DNA of 64,000 bases from Trichosporon coremiiforme. Taxonomy: Eukaryota; Basidiomycota; Tremellomycetes; Trichosporonales; Trichosporonaceae. How positions within the stretch are numbered: position 1 is the first letter of the stretch; every line of letters begins with the position of its first letter. The notes under the pieces are model-generated. The model saw only the letters and a list, made by a program, of their open reading frames with translations. It was not told the origin of the DNA and did not search any database. Shown piece by piece: positions 42,966-53,302 of the stretch. Made by a program: the position numbers and the translations under genes. The stretch lies in contig BCJJ01000008.1 of assembly GCA_039545355.1 (NCBI GenBank), positions 248,001 to 312,000 of the forward strand, read 5' to 3'.

Positions 42966-44123
42966 TCACGGGTACATGTGCCAAGCCTCCTTCTCGTCGA
43001 TCATCTGGTCGGCGAGGTTCTTGAACTCCTCCTCGATGACGCGGACAAAGTCGCTCGGCGAGTGTCCATCGTCGCAGCCCTTCCACACACCGCCGTCGAC
43101 AACACATTGACGCAGTCCACCCCTGCGGATGGTCGAGTCAATGCGGATCGTGCAGCTCTTAGCGACGCCGTCATGCTTTGTCTTCTGCACACTCTCGCGC
43201 AGACGCTGCCGCGCCTCCTTGCTAAGGGGCTCGGGCTGCATGTCCTCCGGCTCGCCGTCCTCGTCAAGCATAGGCGCCTGCGGGAGGATCTCTCCGCCAT
43301 ACTGCAGCGCCTTGCCCACCATCTGCGCGTGCCGCGACTGGCGGTCTCGCTTCTGTCCCTCGATGCAGGGGCCGACCCCGGAGCGCCAGTAGTCCACCCC
43401 GTTCGTCTCGACACACTTCCGCGTCGTGTAAATCGTCCCGATAGTACCAGGGAACTTTCCGTAGTTCATACACGTGATGACGCTGAACCACTCCTTCAGG
43501 TCGAGATTCGCCTGCAGGCAGAGCTGGTGCGCATTGCCCGCGCACTCAATGTCGCCGTGCATGCAGTCAACGCCGTAGGTCGCGTGCTTGTCAACCCTGC
43601 GAGGTCAGTTTCCGGCTCGCATTCATGCTTGGCGCAAAACGGTGGCGCTGCGCCGCCTGCTGCGCAGCCGAGACAGCCCGCACACTGCGAGATGACTCAC
43701 TTGCCGATGTAGTTGATGCTGAGGTCGACCTTGTCGGCGATGCCCTCCTTTTTGAGCACCTCCTCGAAAACGTTCTCGCACATCCTCTGCATGTCAGCTA
43801 GGAAGCGATCGGCAAGCACTCACGGCGTCAGGGCAGCGCGACATGGCGTACAGAGAGACGTTGACACGGGGCTGGTTCATGATGAAGTTGTCGTAGATCT
43901 CGAGGTTCCTCTGGGCTCTCGCACTGGTGACCCAGAGGTTCGGCGGAACAGACTCCTGGACCATGGCAGCCTGCGAGGACTTTGTGATCTCGGCGACGGG
44001 GTGTGAGCCGAGCGAGCCGGAAGCCGAACCTCCGATATTGTTCTCAGCGGGAGTGTCGGGTAGGGGGGACGCGAGGGTGGTCGAGCCGGCCGCGAGGGCG
44101 ACGGCGTAAAGGAGTGTGCGCAT
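42966..44123 (-). CDS. GILT-family thiol reductase (secreted or vacuolar)
   Basis: GILT proteins reduce disulfides in acidic compartments. Exons 44123-43824, 43786-43701 and 43596-42966 give 338 residues. Residues 1-18 (MRTLLYAVALAAGSTTLA) form a signal peptide. The core starts at VNVSLYAMSRCPDARMCENV, followed by INYIGK, then the GILT signature region CMHGDIECAGNAHQLCLQ, and further Cys at ITCMNY, RKCVET and VGPCIEGQ. The active site reads C-P-D-A-R-M-C instead of the vertebrate C-x2-C. A long C-terminal part with a Glu/Asp-rich segment (LDEDGEPEDMQPEPLSKEAR) follows, with a further Cys pair near the end. Start context and signal peptide fix the start. Redox activity is inferred from the family. 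Confidence 0.87.
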
Positions 44124-44832
44124 GGTGGTAGTTATAGCTCTTGTAGCCTGAGATAAATGATCGGGGAAGGCGATAGCTGGATGTTGCGATGGCTACGAGG
44201 TCAGGTGCGGTGGCCGATGCGTTGGGTGAGATTCCCGCGCGGTCTTCGATTCTGTGCAGGGAAATGTGGAGGGAAGAGGTGAATACGTGAAGGGGTCACG
44301 GCCTACCAGTCCTGGGTGAGGACGCGCGGGCGGGACCTGAGCGTAAAGTGAGAGAGCATGTGCAGGGGCCACCTCAGCGTATTAGACCAGGGTCCACCAC
44401 CGCGCCCTTGTCAATCAGTGCCGCCCTGAGCCTGCACGTATGCACTGGTATCTGGTATGGATTCCACTCAGTCTGACACAACCCCCTCCACATCTGGCTT
44501 AGCTCGTTGCTTGCCGTGTCACCATCTGCGTCGTGGAAACAATGTTATGTGCTCGCACTCAACTCGACTTCGATCACTGGATCTCAGCCTCCTCTAGCTT
44601 CCAGAGAGGCAATTTCAGCCTCTCCACATGTGCTTGGCCTGGATGCTGGTATGACGGGCGTCTCAGCGTCCCGCGCGATCTCGAGATCTGATTTCAGGCT
44701 AGCCGTGGTCAGCGGACCAGAGTGGCGAGTGTACGTCATGTCGTTATCTGCTCCCAGGCATCAGGTCATGTGGCCACCGACGTTGTCCTCCGAATCGAAC
44801 ACATTCTTTTCGCCCGCCTTCCACGCTCTAGC

Positions 44833-44853
44833 GCTCTCAAAAGCTTTGAGAGC
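44833..44853. repeat. Perfect inverted repeat, 9-bp arms, 3-nt spacer
   Basis: Arms GCTCTCAAA and TTTGAGAGC separated by AGC. It lies about 470 bp upstream of the unknown gene at 45325. Confidence 0.6.
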
Positions 44854-45216
44854 TCTCACACTCTGGCTGGCGCGGACCTTGATCGGGACTGGGCGCTGTG
44901 AATGCTCTGGGCCCACACGGTACGAGACCTGCACCTTCGCCCTCGATCACATAACGTTGGCGCGGACAGCTAAGGGGCTTATCACTCGGTCTTGGATGCC
45001 GCAGGGCCATTATTTGGACAGCGGGGCGCTTGGCATCCTCACCTGATGCGGCTTTGGCCCGCGGAAGCGACTGCGGCGGGGTGCAGCTGATCCACCAGGC
45101 TCACGTTCGCGCCACCCGGGCCAGACTTCATCAAAGGTACTTCGAGCCGTACCTTCATTCGTTCTCGAGCAGGTGACGTCTGCGCCAGTGAAGATGAGAG
45201 AACAACGGTGCCCCCG

Positions 45217-45222
45217 TATAAA
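45217..45222 (+). promoter_or_regulatory. Putative TATA box of the 342-aa unknown gene
   Basis: TATAAA in the context CCCCGTATAAAGG, 103 bp upstream of the ATG at 45325. This is one of the clearest TATA elements in the window. Confidence 0.5.
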
Positions 45223-45324
45223 GGATCTGGGTGCCCGCGCCACTCACTCCCCTCCGAACTCTTACTCTAGTCGGGTTCTCGAACTAACAGCGACAACAAG
45301 CAAGCAAGCAAGCAAACACCAGCA

Positions 45325-46590
45325 ATGGACTTCCTCCCCGCCGTGCCCCGCGACGTGCCCAAGCAGCTGTTCAAGGCGGAATTGACGCTGAGCGTCGGCG
45401 GTGGCTCTCGTCGCGGCTCGACGTCCAGCGACGGCGGCCAGCCAACCGGACGCCGCATGTCTCTCGCCGCCCTCGGATTCGGCGGAGGCAACAAGGAGGC
45501 CGCCGCCCAGAACAACGGCAAGCAGCCCGAGACGCACACTGAGGGAGTGTGGTACTGGCCTTGCCAGATCGGTGTGACCGACGTGAGTTGCCACCAATAC
45601 CGAAGCCTGTCTCCGTGGGAGGCAGTGGTTCCGGCATCTGGAGCCGGATGAGCTAGCCTCGGAACGAGACAACACTGTCCACTCAGCGTGATAATGGGAC
45701 GTAATGAGGAGAGCTTGGGTGGTCGCTCGCTTCACTCGCTCGGCATGCGCTAACATGCAGCAAAACGTGGTCATCCTCCCGCAGACCAAGCCGGCGAACC
45801 CGATGCTGACCCGCTCCCCGAAGGCAGCGAAGCGCTATCTCGGCGGAACCCGCGGCAACCGTCACTCGGCGGACATGTCTCACCTGCAGTCCAACCAACA
45901 GTCGAGTCAGCACCTCTCCGCCTCTCCGCCCAAGGACATGGGCGGCAAGTTCATGTCGGGGGTGCGCCGCCTCAGCACCAGCTTCGGCGGCTCCAAGCCA
46001 GCCGCCCCGGCCCAGACCCAGACCACCACCCAGCCCGACGACTCTGCCGCGGGCATGGGTGCCTCCGACCCCACGTCCACCACGGCTGGAGCGACGGGTA
46101 TGGTGAACGAGGCGCGCCGCAACTCGAGCGGCGGCGTCAGCGGCGGCCTCGGCGGCGGTTACGGTGAGGATGACGCGCGCGAGACCGGCTGGCCTGGCGT
46201 CGTCGACGGCGAGGCGCTGCAGGCCATTGTCGTCCCGCTCAGCTCCATCAGCAGGGCGTCTCTCGACAGCAGCTCTAAGGAAGGCTCCGTCGTCCACGTC
46301 GGCGTCAAGTCGGCCGTCAACGGCAAGTCGGGCACCATGGCGTTCTCCTTCGGCAACGACTGGATCGGCGGTAAGGGGTGAGTTTATTTGGGCTTTCGCC
46401 ATGAGCGCATTCGAGTGTCAGTGCTCACAATCTCAGTGAAGCCGAAGTTCTGTACAGGCGCATCGAGGACGGCGTCGAGAAGGCCAAGCCCATGTTCGGC
46501 GGCGACATGTTCAAGCTCGGCGGCCGCACCCACGGCGCCGACAAGCAGTACAACGACCAGTGGCGCGCCGACGTGCGCGGTCGATGGTGA
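45325..46590 (+). CDS. Unknown 342-residue protein
   Basis: Exons 45325-45582, 45761-46377 and 46437-46590 join in frame to 342 residues. The N-terminus (MDFLPAVPRDVPKQLFKAEL) is followed by a Gly/Ser-rich stretch, then WYWPCQIGVTDQNVVILPQT. The middle (about 115-190) is Ser/Gln/Thr-rich and disordered. The C-terminal third looks folded: LQAIVVPLSSISRASLDSSS, VVHVGVKSAVNGKSGTMAFS and AEVLYRRIEDGVEKAKPMFG. This alternation of strands with a final amphipathic helix recalls a GRAM/PH-like fold, but that is a weak inference. Intron 1 is 178 nt, longer than usual. A strong TATA box and A/C-rich leader suggest good expression. Family not recognised. Confidence 0.75.
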
Positions 46591-47369
46591 ACGGTGCAGC
46601 GGCCGAGCGGAAGGCAAAGCCGGAGGCGAGGCCAACAACCGCCGCGGCCATCTCTGCGGCGCTGCAATGCGACGTTAGTTGTACAGCAGTACGAGAAGGC
46701 AGAAAAGGAGGATGATTGAAATCATCGCATCGAAGCAACGAAGCCGGAGCTGCATTGTGGAATCTTGAACCAGGTATCGAAGTACTATAGCTTAATCACC
46801 ACCGTTTCCCATCCACCTGTCCCCACCACCACTTGAAGTTCTTGTAGGTTCAGAAGTACCTGTGAAATGGAAAGCATGCATCGAAGTGAAATTCCGGTAT
46901 CGCCACTCAGAACTCGTGGCAAACGCAGCCCTCCAGGACAGGGATAGGACACGGACACGCGTGTGCTCACGTCAAGACGTGTGACTTGGGAGCTCGGCGC
47001 CAAGGCTCGCTTGGCCCGTGAGGCGGAGCGCGCGCTCCGCAGAGCAGGAACACTGATGACGACGCGCACCCTTCTCTCGGTCGCCTCACCCTCCTTCCGT
47101 GTCATGGTCGTGAGCATGTGTCAGCTCCACTCGTCATAGCTGGAGGCACAGCTCCTGACTCGGTCAGAGCGGCATCGGTCGCACGATCGCCGCTTGCCTA
47201 TTTGAATGGGGTCGAAGGGCCCATGCAGCGCAGGGTTCACAACACGATTTTGGGATACATTTATGAGATGCTACGATGCTTTCGGACTACGAGACTTAGG
47301 CAGGACCGGTTCACATTGAGAGGCTCGCCCTCAGCCGTTCGACTCGAACGAATCACTACGAGCCGTCGC
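46591..47369. other. Convergent 3' flanks (780 bp)
   Basis: No gene is seen between the unknown gene and the formyltransferase, which converge here. Open frames on both strands are short and featureless. Confidence 0.5.
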
Positions 47370-48778
47370 TTAGTCGAAGCTGCTCCACCCCCTCTGCCTG
47401 TGGTCCTCCGGAAGTCCGTTCCACCACTCCGCCGCGTTCATCTCCCCGCGTCCAATGGGCTTGACGCGGTTCAGGACAAGGAGGGAGTTGCCGTCGCCCG
47501 TGACGACGTACACGCGCTTCTGCGGCTTGTCGAACACGACGGTACCGGGGCGGGAGTCGGGGCGCGGCACGTCCGCCAGCGTCTCTGGCGCCGGGGCAGC
47601 GAGCTGCGTCAGCTGCACGGCCTTGCCGTTGTACTCGGCCCAGAGCGGGGTGTGGTGCGAGAACGCACGCGACATGCGTTCCAGCGCCTCGGCTGGCTGG
47701 GTCCAGTTCACGCGCATACGCTCCTTCGTCACCTTCGGCGCCTTCACCACCTCGCCCTCCTGCGGTCGAGGTGAAGCCTCGCCGCGCAGCATCTGGCGGA
47801 GAACAGCGACGAGCAGCTTCGCGCTCACGTGTGACAGATCCTCTGCCAGTGCCGGGTACGTCGCGTCCGGAGGGATGGGCTGGAGTCAGCTCGGCCATGC
47901 TCACTTCGAGCTGTCAGAATGTAGGATTACTCACGACACCGTCGACGGCGCCGATGATCGCACCGCTGTCAATGCCCTGCTCTCGCGGACCCATGTTCTG
48001 CACACTGACACCCGTTGTCCGGTCTCCATTCGCGATTGCCCACTGGATCGGAGCCGCGCCACGGTACCTCGGCAGCATTGACGGGTGTACGTTCAGGGCA
48101 TACTGGAAGGGGCTCATGAGAGGCGTCGGAATGATGTGTCCGAACGACGCAGTGATGAGGAGATGGCTAGGGTGCTTCTGGCTGAACGGGTGCGGGAGGT
48201 CGAAGGACTTGTCCAGACCCGAACTCGGTACCGTGTGCCACGGAATTCCGGCGTCAATAGCAAACGTCTGTAACGGCGCTACCTGTCAGCTACGAGGCAG
48301 AGACTTGTAGCTTCATGCACGGCGACCATGGAGCTATGCTTCAGCGAGCTCCGATAGGTGTACCGCGGCCTGCATGTCACAGCGTGGTGCATTTGGCGGA
48401 CCGGACGGTGGGACACCGAGGTGGAACTCGGCAGAAGATTATCGGTGGCTCTGGAATGACGTCGCCGGATACCTCCGCTGATGGGGTACTCACGAATGTA
48501 ACGTTGCTTGCGGTTGCGTCCAACACGCTGCTCCGGCGGAGTGAGTACTGAGATGCTCTGCCAGACGTCTGCTGTTAGCTCCATTGGGCGTACGCGAGCT
48601 CACCATCAGCATTGTAGAGAGCCTCGAGGCTTGCGACGGAGAACTGATCCGAGCCACAGAACAGAATGCGGAAAGGCTCCTGCAGTCCCGAATGCAGTTG
48701 CCGAGCGTAGACGGCGCAGCCGATGCGGCGGGGGGCTCGGAACGCGGTCGCTCTGCGCAAAGCGGAGGCGTTCAGCAT
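47370..48778 (-). CDS. FMT1: Mitochondrial methionyl-tRNA formyltransferase
   Basis: Formylates initiator Met-tRNA with 10-formyl-THF for mitochondrial translation. Exons 48778-48604, 48568-48494, 48278-47935 and 47879-47370 give 367 residues. The N-terminus (MLNASALRRATAFRAPRRIG) is a mitochondrial presequence, followed by the first strand FRILFCGSDQFSVASLEAL. The active-site block is ASFGHIIP..ALNVHPSMLPRYRGAAPIQW with the conserved Asn, His and later Asp in REQGIDSGAI. The C-terminal tRNA-binding domain ends with WWNGLPEDHRQRGW. Intron 2 is 215 nt and, to keep frame, ends at a GGTAG acceptor just after a CTGACAG. Upstream in-frame codons to 48973 are preceded by another Met but lack a good context. 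Confidence 0.9.
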
Positions 48779-49504
48779 GTTGTTCTGGTTGTTGAGACTG
48801 GTGAAGGGAGAGAAAGGAAGGCAAGAAACGGCGATCGAATGGGAAAGGACGGATACAGCGACGGCACTGGTTCTGGGTCGCAAGGCTCGGTCAACTATCG
48901 AACCTCGATGGAAGCAGCTCCGACTTTTGTCGTCATGCCCTGGCTGCAGCAGCGGCGAGCGAGTGGCCTCCAACCCAGCGTGGATTCAACCGGCCCCGCC
49001 CTGAGGGATAGGGGACCCTTCGCCTTCCCTCAGCGGCCGTGCCTGGACCCTGAATCCCATCTAGACCAAGCCAAGCGCGACCTGATGAATCAACGACTTT
49101 CTCACTGCATGCCGCTCATCTCTCTTGCAATTGCCTCTTCTTCGTCTCTTTGCTCTCCACTCCTTGGCGCTCTCTAATCTCCGCTGCGACCTTCTGACCG
49201 TCGCTCGTCGAAAAGAAACGGATCCCCGGCCATTCCGACGACCAGTATCGACGTCTTCTCACGACCTCACATTGACCCTGTGCTACCTTGGGTGGACATC
49301 GCCTTCCGACCGTCCGTTCACCCCACACGCCCAACCACGATCGCCCCGGTCGACCACACTACTGCATGTGTTCTCCGCCTTGCCTTCCATCACATAACTA
49401 GATTACATCAAGCATCAATCCGGGCTGTCTCCAGCCTCGGTATGCTTTGTTCCAGCGACCGACACACACACAGCCAGGCCAGCATTTTCGGGACAACAAC
49501 AAAG
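48779..49504. other. Divergent intergenic region (FMT1 / PA-TM-RING)
   Basis: No gene is supported. The right third is pyrimidine-rich and A/C-rich near the ATG at 49505 (ACAACAACAAAG), typical of leaders here. Confidence 0.45.
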
Positions 49505-51128
49505 ATGTTTTGGCCCTGGGCCCTCACCCTTCTCTGCGGCTTAGCACGGGGTTACACCCCAGCCGTCCCCATCAATGACACGACTGGCCTTGATCTCACG
49601 ATGGGAAGCTCTGTGCAGGTCAAGTGGGCGAACCCACCAGGGCTGTACAGTGGAGGAGTGTAAGTTTATCATAAGGTGACGACTACGATCTCGTGGGGCT
49701 AGAGACAAGCTCGCCGCTGTCGGGTATCCCACCTAACGACAAGAGCACTTGCGTTCAGAGTTATTTGCTGACTGTCAGATCATGGCAACTGATCTCCGAT
49801 GATCACTACTTGGACGTAACGGAAGGCGCTCTTGTCCATTTCACCGAAGAAACTGCCAAGAACAACACCGAGTGGATTTGGGTTGAAACGCCCTGGATCG
49901 CATACATCTGTTGCGATGCCAACATCACGGGCTACAGCGAGGAAGATGGTAAGGTACGCTCTTCGGATCAAATTAACTTTGCAGACATTTTCACGATGGC
50001 ACGGGATCGCGGAGCGCAATCAGCTGTGAGTCGGTGTGCTTGGCGACAGCTGACGGTCAGCTGCTGTACTCGAACACTTCGGAGACATGTCTACTGAACC
50101 CCTTCTACGTTGATCCAGACGAGTTCGACCACGTTCTCGACATCTTTGCCATCACGAACCGGAACATCACGAGGTTGTTGAATTCGCAGTTCCGGCAAAC
50201 ATCTGCGGATTACTTTTTCTTCAATTACACGCGGCTACGCGAGAGCTGGGGCGATCTGAACACGACTTTGGCCGGACAGCCGCTGAACCACTCCAGCTAC
50301 CTTGGAGGAACGATCTATGCGCGGAACAAGACGGGAACGCAACCCGTTGCTGGCTTCCCGGGCACTAGTCAGGGGGAACACCACGAAAGCGGAGGGAAGA
50401 ACAAGGGGCTGATCGCCGCCTATGTTTTGGCAGGATTCTTCGGGGCCATGATCTGCATCACGGTGTTCAGTGTCATTCGCCGTTCTCTGCAACCACAGCG
50501 TCGCGATCACCACTCTGGAGAGGAGCAACCAGCAGAAGCTCCCCGGCGCATTGGCCTTACACAAGCCATTGTCGACACCTTCCCGATCATCAAGTTTAAC
50601 AAGAACCAACCCGAACCCACGACACCCTCTAGAGTGCCTCTCAAGACGCTACCGAGCGATGAGCTCACGCCAATGGAGCTGTCGTACTCGAAGCCCTATG
50701 CGGACAAGAGCTTCTCCCTATTATCGCAAAGCTCGACGATGGACAGCGGCCGCTCGACGCCGGCGCCAGTTAGTGATGCACAGTGCCCGATCTGTCTCCT
50801 CGAGTTTGAGGACGGCGATGAGATCCGCGTGCTCCCTTGCGAAGGCGCACATCGCTTCCACAAGGATTGTGTCGATCCTTGGCTTTTGGCAGTCAGCACA
50901 AGCTGTCCGCTGTGCCGAAAAGGTAAGCTGGCCTAACCTTGTCTTCCACAGCTGACACGTGCAGACTTCAACCCCGAAGTAGCGGACAGCGCAGCGCAGA
51001 GCGATCGGTCACGCATCACGCCGCGATACATCAACCTCATCCGAAGAGCGCGGCGACGTGAGGAATCAGTAGCCGACCCGGGCCCTCGACCACGAGAGGC
51101 GGATCAGAATGGCCCAGGAGGCTACTGA
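49505..51128 (+). CDS. PA-TM-RING type E3 ubiquitin ligase
   Basis: Membrane-anchored ubiquitin ligase of the RNF13/RMR type in the endomembrane system. Exons 49505-49659, 49779-49948, 49985-50025, 50061-50922 and 50965-51128 give 463 residues. Residues 1-18 ([18 protein letters not shown]) are a signal peptide. The lumenal part has PA-domain-like text ([35 protein letters not shown]) and many N-glycosylation sites. The single membrane span is [20 protein letters not shown]. The cytosolic RING-H2 near the C-terminus reads [15 protein letters not shown], then [12 protein letters not shown] and CPLCRKDF. Splicing just after the last RING cysteines replaces a premature stop present in the unspliced frame. 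Substrates unknown. Confidence 0.9.
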
Positions 51129-51541
51129 GCTACCAGATCGCGCACACTCAATCCCACTACACTAGAACAGACAGGACATTGCCCATACGAGATACGCCAT
51201 ACACTATACAAGGACACTCCCGTTGTAGTACCACGATCATACACATGTATTTTCACTTTCTTAGCCTGCAGCTATGTTTTAGTGCGTGCCATGCGTGAGC
51301 ATCAGAAGGGGAGCCTAACATGATCGAGATCGTATGACGTGGGACGGCTAGCGCCATGGGCTGAGGGTTTGGCCGCCATCAGGGACGGAAGCTGATTTGC
51401 CACTCGGGCCAGTGACGCAGTGATAAGCCGCTGCCCCCCGCGTTATCAGCCGCGTATTGTAACCGCCCACTCACTCTCGCGTCCCCATACAACACACCCA
51501 GTTCCGCTGTACCGACTTTGAACACTCTTTACTCAATCAGC
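51129..51541. other. Intergenic region upstream of the S1/P1 nuclease
   Basis: 413 bp between two plus-strand genes. It holds the 3' flank of the RING gene and the nuclease promoter. No distinct element is recognised except two GTTATCAG/CTTATCA-like GATA motifs near 51422-51450. Confidence 0.4.
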
Positions 51542-53191
51542 ATGAAGACGACGGCGCTGGCTTTGGCGGCCGCCGCTTTTGTACCCGGCGTACTTTCGTG
51601 GGGTGCTGCAGGTGAGTAACCGACCCCTCCATGCCTTTCCCTACCACGTTCCTCCGATCGCGAGCTCAGTCTGATGGGGCTTGACTGGTCCTCGCCATCG
51701 CTTGTCCTCTTTATAATCATTCAGTGCCCTTGTGTTTCATGTGACCTGCTTTTTGCTCTAGGATAGGCAAGCCAAATCAAGTGCCAGATGATCTCAATGG
51801 CTGCATTAACACAGCAGCTGACTCACAGGACACGAAATCGTTGCGACCATCGCTCAGATCCACCTTTACCCCGAGGTTAGGGAGAAGCTCTGCCACATCC
51901 TCCCACCCGAGGCTGGTTGTCACCTCGCGCCCGTCGCGGCGTGGGCAGACACGGTGCGCGGCCGGTACCCCGGCACTGGCCCCATGCACTATGTTAACCG
52001 TGAGTAGAGATGAACGTGTGTGTGCGTGACGGCGTGTTGTTCCCGAAGGCGGTCACCTGGGCCCACATGAGGAGTCACATCCTTCCACTCCGAGACACCA
52101 TCGAGGTAGCGGGTGACGAGGAATGGGTACTCGCTGGCATGCGCGGGGCATGTTCGTGAAGACGACGAGCAGCTTGATCGAAGTGTTCCATGCGAGCTAA
52201 CGACCCAGCGAAGGAGGACAACCCGGGTACGCACTGCACGTTCGGCGAGCACGGCTGGATCAATGAGGACGTGAACGTCCTGACCGCGATCGTGAACAAG
52301 ACCGAGGCTCTTCGTGGTGGTGGTGGCGGCGACATCAACCTCCGATTCCTGATCCACCTGATGGGCGACCTGCATCAGCCTCTGCACCTGACCGGCCGAG
52401 ACCGCGGCGGAAACAACGCGCGCTTCAAGTTTGAGGGCCGCGTCCGCTCTCTGCACAGCGTATGGGACTCTGGTATTCTGCTGAAGAACATCCGCGAGTT
52501 CTCGAACTACACTGCTCCCCTTCCGAGCAAGCACATCGAGGAGGCGCTCCCCGGCGCTATCTTCGATAGCTACGTGCGCTGGATCGTCTGGGAGGGTATC
52601 AGGCAGTGGTGGCCCAGTGTCCAGGAGGAGTGGCTCGCGTGCCCCGCCGATGGAGACCCATACCCGCACTCCCTTCTCGAGGATATCCCCCGCAATGAAG
52701 TCGATCACGGCGAATGGTACCGCTCCGCTGTCGACTATGCGCACGGTGCGGTCGGCTACCTCCCCAACGTGCTCGGTGACATGATCCGTCTCAGCATCCC
52801 TGCTCCCGTCGAGGTCGGGGAGGGCATGCGTGACGCCCTCCTCGAGTTGCATCCCAAGAATGAGCCCAAGACCATCGGCCCCGCCTGCCCTTACACCTGG
52901 GCGCGCGAGATCCACGGCACGAACTGCGCGCACGCCTGGCCGCTCGAGTACGATCCGCACGGTCCCCTCATCGAGCTCGACACGGACGAGTACCTCGGCA
53001 AGATTGGCCGAGCAAAAGTCCTCGAGCGCCTGTTTGCCATGGGAGGTCTGCGCCTCGCCAAGGTCCTGAATGAGGCCGTCAGCGACGGAAAGCTCAAGGG
53101 CGTCTACATCGGCTATCCCAAGTACGACGCCGACAATGAGACGGCCGAGGCGCGACCGAGCGCCGAGACGAGGCGCACCGCCGAGCTCTAG
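51542..53191 (+). CDS. Secreted S1/P1-type nuclease
   Basis: Zinc-dependent extracellular nuclease acting on single-stranded DNA and RNA. Exons 51542-51611, 51829-51999 and 52209-53191 give 407 residues. Signal peptide MKTTALALAAAAFVPGVLS is followed by the mature start WGAAGHEIVATIAQ, in which Trp-1 and His-6 are zinc ligands of the family. Further ligands: AAWADTVRGRYPG (Asp), HYVNP (His), then the RFLIHLMGDLHQPLH box and HSVWDSGIL. The C-terminal part around WEGIRQW..CPYTWAREIHGTNC contains the last helices. Both introns (217 and 209 nt) are longer than the window norm. The tail after VYIGYPKYDADNE is polar and not conserved. Likely nutrient scavenging; inference from the family. Confidence 0.94.
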
Positions 53192-53302
53192 GGGGCACTG
53201 GTGGCTCTCGTTCTGTTTTTGTAGTGTTCACGACCATGCATGACGATTCGAATGATACAAGCTGCTTTGATGATTGTACAATGTGCATAATTGCATGTAT
53301 GT

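Larger units (their letters stand above)
44124..45324. other. Divergent intergenic region (1.2 kb) with inverted repeat and TATA box
   Basis: No gene is supported; the plus-strand frame at 44507-45046 has no recognisable features. It holds a 9-3-9 inverted repeat at 44833-44853 and a TATAAA at 45217-45222. A CAAG tetranucleotide run (45297-45313) sits just before the ATG at 45325. Confidence 0.5.

Noticed and set aside
44507..45046. 179-aa plus-strand open frame
   Set aside because: No ATG context, no motif, and it spans the promoter and inverted-repeat region.
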